Shown here: piece after piece, positions 5,661 to 10,193 of the stretch
Position numbering within the stretch: the first letter of the stretch is position 1
Layout: each line of letters starts with the position of its first letter
Assembly: GCA_002438845.1 (NCBI GenBank)
Contig: DJRG01000037.1
Coordinates: 1 to 10,193, forward strand
Direction of reading: 5' to 3'
Length of the DNA: 10,193 nt
Source: Bacteroidales bacterium UBA6366
GTDB taxonomy: Bacteria > Bacteroidota > Bacteroidia > Bacteroidales > UBA932
Notes under the pieces: model-generated
What the model saw: only the letters and a program-made list of their open reading frames with translations
Databases searched by the model: none
Told to the model about the DNA's origin: nothing
Translations under genes and position numbers: made by a program

Positions 5661-5685
5661 CAATTAGATGATAATCTTAAATTGA

Positions 5686-7191
5686 ATGAATATGAAGATA
5701 AGGAATCGGTACGGAGCGTCGGTGCTTTGTGTGGCGGCGATGCTGGGGCTTTTTGCCTGCGAGGGAACCAAAGAGGACAGAAAGGATCCGACTCCTGGGG
5801 GCGGTGATGGCGGAAAGGCTCCGACTCCGGAAGTCGCCAAGGCGGATCAGTATGCGATTGACGTGCTGGAGACATATTACCTTTGGAATGAGGAGATTGA
5901 ACGGGATCTCGCGAGGCTGGATCCGGACACATGCCGTGCGCCGATGGAAGTGGTGAAGAGCATCCGCTACCATGAAGGGGACAAGGAAGTTGACAGGTGG
6001 ACGGTGCTTACCGATGATCTGGAATCGTTCACAAACTCGGTTCAAGGACTTGGACTTACTTTCGGCTACGATCTTCAGGCGGGGCGGATAGGCAACAGGG
6101 ACGGGGAGTATTTCCTTGTCATCACCTATGTCAGCAGCGGCGGACCGGCTCAGAATGCCGGTCTCAAGCGTGGTGACATCATCATTACACTTGACGGCAA
6201 GGCAATCACGATGGATAACATTTATGATGCGTTCAATTCACGCTCCATTGAACTTGGTGTGACCAAACCTGATGGTGATCACATCAGTGATGAGGTGAGG
6301 AGTGTCAGACTGAATGCTGTTGACATGTACGAGGATCCGATTCTTGTCACCAAGACATTTGATGTGAACGGCAAGAAGGTCGGATATCTTGCCTACACCG
6401 GGTTCGACCTGAATTCCTCTCAGTCTCTTCCGGATGTGTTCAGGAAATTCAGGACGGAGAATGTTCGGGAACTTATCCTTGACTTGAGGTACAACGGTGG
6501 CGGTTATGCCTTCACGGAGAATGTGCTGGCCTCGATGATAGCCCCACAGGCGAACGTGCTTGCCGGGGATATATTCCAGACTGAGGTTTACAATTCAATT
6601 CTTGCGGAGGCTTGGAAGAAGCAGGGAGAGGACACCAACACGTATTTTTCGTATGTGCATGAATTGAGTTCGCAGAAGCTGAGGATTGATGTGTCCGACG
6701 CTAATTTGGGAATAGACAAACTCTATGTCATCGTGACCGGGGGGACCGCTTCGGCCTCCGAGGGTTTGATTGTCGGGTTGAAGCCTTACATGGAAGTGGC
6801 GCTTTTCGGTCAGCAGACATACGGAAAGTATTGCGCCGGGATCATGCTCGGTCCTGATGATTTTTACAATAAAAAGTACGATTATTCTTTGATAAAGGAT
6901 TGGGGAATATACGTGATGATCAGTAAATTCGCTGATTGCAACGGCCGTAATGACTCGATCCCGGACGGAATCCCGGTGGACGTCGAGGTCGATGATGATC
7001 CGTTTGACGGCTGCCAGTTGGGAGACGAGAACGAGACGATGCTCTGTGCCGCCCTTCAGGCTGCCGGCAAGGTCTATCCACAGGCATCTTTGCGGACACG
7101 GGCATATTCCCGCAGTCTCCGGACCACTCCTCTGGAACACGGTGCTCCGCGGGGCATACTCATCAAGACGGATGTGCCTGAGTTGAGGTAG
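5686..7191 (+). CDS. S41 family (C-terminal processing) protease lipoprotein with PDZ domain
   Basis: Predicted envelope serine protease of the S41/Ctp family, which cleaves unfolded or tagged proteins using a Ser-Lys pair. Residues 1-25 form a lipoprotein signal: basic start (KIRNRYG), hydrophobic core, lipobox LFAC with C25 as the lipidation site. A Pro/Gly/Asp-rich linker follows (26-50), then a short helical region with YYLWNEE, a PDZ-like domain (about 115-210, with GPAQNAGLKRGDIIITLDG) and the peptidase domain. LILDLRYNGGGY (263-274) is the family oxyanion-strand motif; TASASEG places the nucleophile at S356, and QTYGKYCAG places the general base at K381, 25 residues later, the same spacing as S452/K477 in E. 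coli Prc. Both catalytic residues are present. The second Met (codon 3) is an equally possible start. Divergent from murI; two hairpin repeats follow the stop. Confidence 0.93.
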   Translation: MNMKIRNRYGASVLCVAAMLGLFACEGTKEDRKDPTPGGGDGGKAPTPEVAKADQYAIDVLETYYLWNEEIERDLARLDPDTCRAPMEVVKSIRYHEGDKEVDRWTVLTDDLESFTNSVQGLGLTFGYDLQAGRIGNRDGEYFLVITYVSSGGPAQNAGLKRGDIIITLDGKAITMDNIYDAFNSRSIELGVTKPDGDHISDEVRSVRLNAVDMYEDPILVTKTFDVNGKKVGYLAYTGFDLNSSQSLPDVFRKFRTENVRELILDLRYNGGGYAFTENVLASMIAPQANVLAGDIFQTEVYNSILAEAWKKQGEDTNTYFSYVHELSSQKLRIDVSDANLGIDKLYVIVTGGTASASEGLIVGLKPYMEVALFGQQTYGKYCAGIMLGPDDFYNKKYDYSLIKDWGIYVMISKFADCNGRNDSIPDGIPVDVEVDDDPFDGCQLGDENETMLCAALQAAGKVYPQASLRTRAYSRSLRTTPLEHGAPRGILIKTDVPELR

Positions 7192-7204
7192 CTGCGCTTT
7201 TACA

Positions 7205-7227
7205 GTCGCTTCGACAGGCTCAGCGAC
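7205..7227 (-). repeat. Hairpin repeat, copy F (after S41 gene)
   Basis: GTCGCT/AGCGAC arms around the family core, identical to copy D in murI. It begins 13 bases after the S41 stop codon and pairs head-to-head with copy G. Such a double hairpin could protect or end the S41 transcript, but no T-run follows, so it is not called a terminator. Confidence 0.88.
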
Positions 7228-7257
7228 CGCTTTCCCGGTCGCGGCGGCCATTTCCCC

Positions 7258-7282
7258 GGTCACTGAGCTTGTCGAAGTGACC
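7258..7282 (+). repeat. Hairpin repeat, copy G (between S41 gene and prfB)
   Basis: The most complete copy: GGTCACT and AGTGACC are perfect 7-base arms around GAGCTTGTCGA. Together with copy F, 30 bases away and inverted, the whole 7205-7282 block can fold either as two small hairpins or as one long stem, the arrangement described for REPIN doublets. Confidence 0.88.
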
Positions 7283-7341
7283 ATCCCACCGAAAATCCGT
7301 TTCATAAATTGCGTTTCACTTTTTATGTTTCGCTTTTTGTG

Positions 7342-7349
7342 TAACTTTG
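7342..7349 (+). promoter_or_regulatory. -7 box of the prfB promoter
   Basis: TAACTTTG matches TAnnTTTG and lies 28 bases before the prfB ATG. The upstream DNA is T-rich (CACTTTTTATGTTTCGCTTT) but a clean TTTG -33 is not at the standard spacing. Its place between the repeat pair and the gene supports it. Confidence 0.5.
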
Positions 7350-7376
7350 TAGAAGTAAATTTAAAATGGAGAGCAG

Positions 7377-8526
7377 ATGATACTAAAGGATCAGATAGAG
7401 GCTCTGCATCAGCGGTTGGAGACGTTGGGGAGGTGTCTTTGACATCCCCGCGAAACGTGGGCAGGTAGCCGCATTGCAGAAGAAGACGGAGTCACCTGAC
7501 TTTTGGAACGACCCGAAGGCAGCCGAGGTGTTTATGAAGAACCTTAACAGCGTAAAGTCTTGGGTGACAGGTTTTGACAAGGCCTCCACCGAGGTGGATG
7601 ACCTTGATGTGCTGTACGATTTCGCCAAGGAAAGTCTTGGCGGAAGCACGGACGAGACCGTCACCACAGCGGAGACACAGGAGCTGGAGGAATCATATTC
7701 AAAAGCCGTCGAGGACGTTGAGGCATTGGAACTTAGGAATATGTTGGGTGCGGAGGGGGACAACCTCGGCGCCGTGCTGACGATCAATTCCGGTGCGGGC
7801 GGCACCGAGGCGAACGACTGGAGTTCGATGCTGATGAGGATGTACATGCGCTGGGGCGAGAGGAACGGCTACAAGGTGACTGTCAATGACTTGCTTGAGG
7901 GGGATGAAGTCGGGATCAAGTCCGCCACAATCCAGATTGAGGGCGACTATGCCTACGGCTATCTCAAGGCCGAGAACGGAGTCCACAGGCTTGTGCGCCT
8001 TTCACCGTTCAACGCTCAGGGCAAGCGGCAGACCACATTTTCGTCCGTTTTCGTGTACCCGCTGGTGGACGACACGATCAACATTGAGATAAACCCTTCG
8101 GACTTGGAGTGGGACACGTTCCGTTCCGGCGGTCACGGCGGCCAGAACGTCAACAAGGTAGAGACTGGCGTGCGCGTGCGGCATATTCCTTCGGGAATTG
8201 TCGTGGAGAACACGGAGTCCCGCTTCCAGCAGGACAACCGGCAGAACGCCCTGCGCATCCTGCGGTCAAGGCTTTACGACCTGGAACTGAAGAAGCGCCA
8301 GGAGAAGCAGGCCGAGATCGAGGGCACGAAAAAGAAGATCGAGTGGGGCTCCCAGATCCGCTCCTACGTCCTGCATCCGTACAAGATGGTCAAGGACTTG
8401 CGGACGGGATATTCCACCGCTGACACACAAGGCGTGCTGGATGGCGACCTGAACGAGTTCATGAAGCGTTATTTGATGCAGGAGGGCGCCGGCGGCGCTA
8501 CGGCTCCGATTGAGGATATTGACTGA
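7377..8526 (+). CDS. prfB: Peptide chain release factor 2, with programmed +1 frameshift
   Basis: Recognises UGA and UAA stop codons on the ribosome and triggers release of the finished protein. The full product must be read as 7377-7439 joined to 7441-8526, skipping T7440: the zero frame gives MILKDQIEALHQRLETLGRC-L and meets UGA at 7440-7442; the +1 frame continues DIPAKRGQVAALQ and through the rest, giving 382 residues. Both parts match the RF2 N-terminus, including SPDFWND. Key motifs in full-length numbering: SPF (209-211) for stop-codon recognition and GGQ (254-256) for peptidyl-tRNA hydrolysis, inside RSGGHGGQNVNKVE. A gene caller that ignores the shift would start at the TTG at 7474 and lose 32 residues. 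The fumarase gene follows 24 bases after the stop and may share the transcript. Confidence 0.96.
7428..7443 (+). promoter_or_regulatory. RF2 autoregulatory frameshift site
   Basis: GGGAGG, then TGT, then the slippery CTT followed by TGA and C. This is the classic RF2 recoding signal: a Shine-Dalgarno-like purine block three bases before CUU, the same spacing as in E. coli, and the poor terminator context UGA-C. When RF2 is scarce the ribosome pauses at UGA and slips +1 to read GAC; when RF2 is plentiful it terminates after 21 codons. This gives negative feedback on RF2. Confidence 0.93.
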
Positions 8527-8550
8527 TAATCACTAAAATATTTCATTAAT

Positions 8551-10167
8551 ATGGCTGAATTTAAATATGCTCCGATGTTCCAGTTGGGACCGGACACAAC
8601 CGAGTACTACAAGCTGACAAGCGAAGGCGTGTCTCTTGGCGAGTTCGAGGGTCATCCTATTCTCAAGGTGGCTCCAGAGGCTTTGACGATGCTTGCGAAC
8701 GCCGCTTTCAGGGATGTGAACTTCCTTCTGAGACCGGCTCACAACCAGCAGGTAGCCAAGATTCTGAGCGATCCTGAGGCTTCAGACAACGACAAATATG
8801 TGGCTCTGCGCTTCCTGCGCAACGCTGAGGTGGCCGCGAAGGGCAAACTGCCTTTCTGCCAGGACACCGGCACGGCTATCATCCACGGCGAGAAAGGCCA
8901 GCAGGTCTGGACTGGCTTCGATGACGCGGAGGCTCTCTCGAAGGGTGTTTACAAGACCTACACCGAGGAGAATCTTCGCTACAGCCAGAACGCCCCTCTG
9001 GACATGTACAAGGAGGTCAACACGAAGTGCAACCTTCCTGCCCAGATCGACATCGAGGCCGAGGAGGGTATGGAATATAAATTCCTCTGCGTCGTGAAGG
9101 GTGGCGGCTCAGCCAACAAGACCTACCTCTACCAGATGACAAAGGCCGTGCTCAATCCTGGCACTCTCGTGCCGTTCCTTGTCGAGAAGATGAAGACTCT
9201 CGGAACGGCTGCCTGCCCTCCTTACCACATCGCTTTCGTGATTGGTGGTACATCCGCCGAGAAGAACCTTCTGACTGTCAAACTGGCTTCCACGCATTAT
9301 TATGACGCTCTGCCTACAACTGGTGACGAGACCGGACGCGCTTTCCGTGACGTCGAGCTTGAGAAGCAGGTGCTTGAGGAGGCCTACAAGATCGGCCTTG
9401 GAGCCCAGTTCGGAGGCAAATACTTCGCTCATGACGTTCGAATCATCCGCCTGCCTCGCCACGGAGCGAGCTGCCCGATCGGTCTTGGAGTAAGCTGCTC
9501 GGCTGACCGCAACATCAAGGCGAAGATCAACAAGGACGGAGTTTGGATCGAGAAACTGGACGATAACCCAACGCAGTGGATTCCTGAGTCTTTGCGTAAC
9601 GCCGGAGAAGGCGAGGGCGTTGTCGTTGACCTCGACAAGCCGATGAGCGAGATCTGCAAGCTCCTCAGCCAGTACCCTGTCTCAACCCGCTTGAGCCTTA
9701 ACGGAACCATCATTGTGGCCCGTGACATCGCCCATGCCCGCCTTAAGGAAAGACTTGACAGAGGAGAGGATCTTCCTCAGTACTTCAAGGATCATCCTGT
9801 TTTCTACGCTGGCCCGGCCAAGACTCCGGCTGGAATGGCCTGCGGCTCAATGGGCCCTACAACAGCGAACCGCATGGATCCTTATGTCGATCTCTTCCAG
9901 GATCACGGCGGCAGCATGATCATGATCGCCAAGGGTAACCGCACCCAGGTTGTGACCGATGCCTGCAAGAAGCATGGCGGATTCTACCTCGGCTCTATCG
10001 GCGGTCCTGCGGCAGTCCTCTCCTACGAGAGCATCAAGAGCATCGAGTGCGTTGAATATCCAGACCTCGGAATGGAGGCCATCTGGAAGATCCGTGTGGA
10101 GAACTTCCCTGCGTTCATCCTCGTTGATGACAAGGGAAATGACTTCTTCAAACAGCTTGGGCTATAA
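8551..10167 (+). CDS. fumA: Class I fumarate hydratase, single-chain [4Fe-4S] enzyme
   Basis: Converts fumarate and water to L-malate, in either direction; in anaerobic Bacteroidota it usually serves the reductive branch that makes succinate. The 538-residue product carries both domains of the FumA/FumB type in one chain: the alpha part (about 1-330) with the cluster cysteines and the beta part (about 350-538). The three expected ligands are C103 (in FCQDTGTA), C222 (in AACPPYH) and C316 (in GVSCSADR), each two positions lower than C105, C224 and C318 of E. coli FumA. GGGSANKTYLYQ (184-195) and GGTSAEKNL (232-240) are typical of the alpha domain; PAKTPAGMACGSMGPTTANRMD spans the swivelling beta domain. 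The length is that of the family, with no break. The symbol reflects the type; fumA and fumB cannot be separated by sequence here. A tartrate dehydratase is less likely because those are two-subunit enzymes. Confidence 0.95.
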   Translation: MAEFKYAPMFQLGPDTTEYYKLTSEGVSLGEFEGHPILKVAPEALTMLANAAFRDVNFLLRPAHNQQVAKILSDPEASDNDKYVALRFLRNAEVAAKGKLPFCQDTGTAIIHGEKGQQVWTGFDDAEALSKGVYKTYTEENLRYSQNAPLDMYKEVNTKCNLPAQIDIEAEEGMEYKFLCVVKGGGSANKTYLYQMTKAVLNPGTLVPFLVEKMKTLGTAACPPYHIAFVIGGTSAEKNLLTVKLASTHYYDALPTTGDETGRAFRDVELEKQVLEEAYKIGLGAQFGGKYFAHDVRIIRLPRHGASCPIGLGVSCSADRNIKAKINKDGVWIEKLDDNPTQWIPESLRNAGEGEGVVVDLDKPMSEICKLLSQYPVSTRLSLNGTIIVARDIAHARLKERLDRGEDLPQYFKDHPVFYAGPAKTPAGMACGSMGPTTANRMDPYVDLFQDHGGSMIMIAKGNRTQVVTDACKKHGGFYLGSIGGPAAVLSYESIKSIECVEYPDLGMEAIWKIRVENFPAFILVDDKGNDFFKQLGL

Positions 10168-10193
10168 GAATCTGTTTTGATTTATTTGAAATG

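Noticed and set aside
5571..5807. Small plus-strand open frame overlapping the S41 start
   Set aside because: It reads through the promoter region and out of frame into the signal-peptide coding region. The lysine, arginine and glutamate content reflects the purine-rich leader.
7205..7282. CRISPR-like or tRNA-like structure in the S41-prfB gap
   Set aside because: Only two short units in opposite orientation occur, with a single spacer. They match the dispersed hairpin family seen inside murI; there is no regular direct-repeat array and no tRNA cloverleaf.
7474..8526. prfB annotated as a TTG-started 350-residue gene
   Set aside because: The upstream 7377-7439 segment plus the CTT-TGA-C shift site restores the conserved RF2 N-terminus, so the short form is an artefact of ignoring the frameshift.

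Overview
The window reads as a chromosomal stretch of a Bacteroidota (Bacteroidales-like) genome with fairly GC-rich genes. This is inferred from several TAnnTTTG-type -7 promoter boxes just upstream of genes, A/T-rich leaders without Shine-Dalgarno sites, a lipobox-bearing S41 protease of the kind common in this phylum, a single-chain class I fumarase and a short XseB. The exact genus cannot be read from the sequence.

Layout: (1) 1-38, start of a gene running off the left edge on the minus strand (weakly EngB-like), divergent from (2) xseA-xseB, exonuclease VII large and small subunits (115-1857, +). (3) 1858-3060, an accessory island: an MNT nucleotidyltransferase/HEPN pair (2101-2810, +) lying between two ~94-bp direct repeats that are about 94% identical, each carrying a terminator-like hairpin. 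(4) On the minus strand, murI (glutamate racemase) followed by pncB (nicotinate phosphoribosyltransferase), convergent with the MNT/HEPN pair. (5) A divergent intergenic region (5521-5685) with promoter-like boxes and a small palindrome. (6) An exported S41/PDZ protease lipoprotein (5686-7191, +). (7) prfB (release factor 2), which must be assembled across a programmed +1 frameshift at an in-frame UGA (7377-8526, +). (8) A single-chain class I [4Fe-4S] fumarase (8551-10167, +).

Most genes are housekeeping: DNA repair, cell wall precursor supply, NAD salvage, translation termination and central carbon metabolism. Two things go beyond ordinary annotation. First, a family of ~23-25-bp hairpin repeats (core GAGCYTGYCGA, stems that vary with compensatory changes) occurs at least six times. 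Some copies are in head-to-head pairs like REPINs, and three are embedded in frame inside the 3' part of murI, adding about 40 residues to the protein. Second, the MNT/HEPN module is bracketed by a longer composite repeat that begins just after the stop codon of the preceding gene on each side. This suggests acquisition or excision by recombination between repeats. No rRNA, tRNA, CRISPR array, transposase or phage gene was seen.
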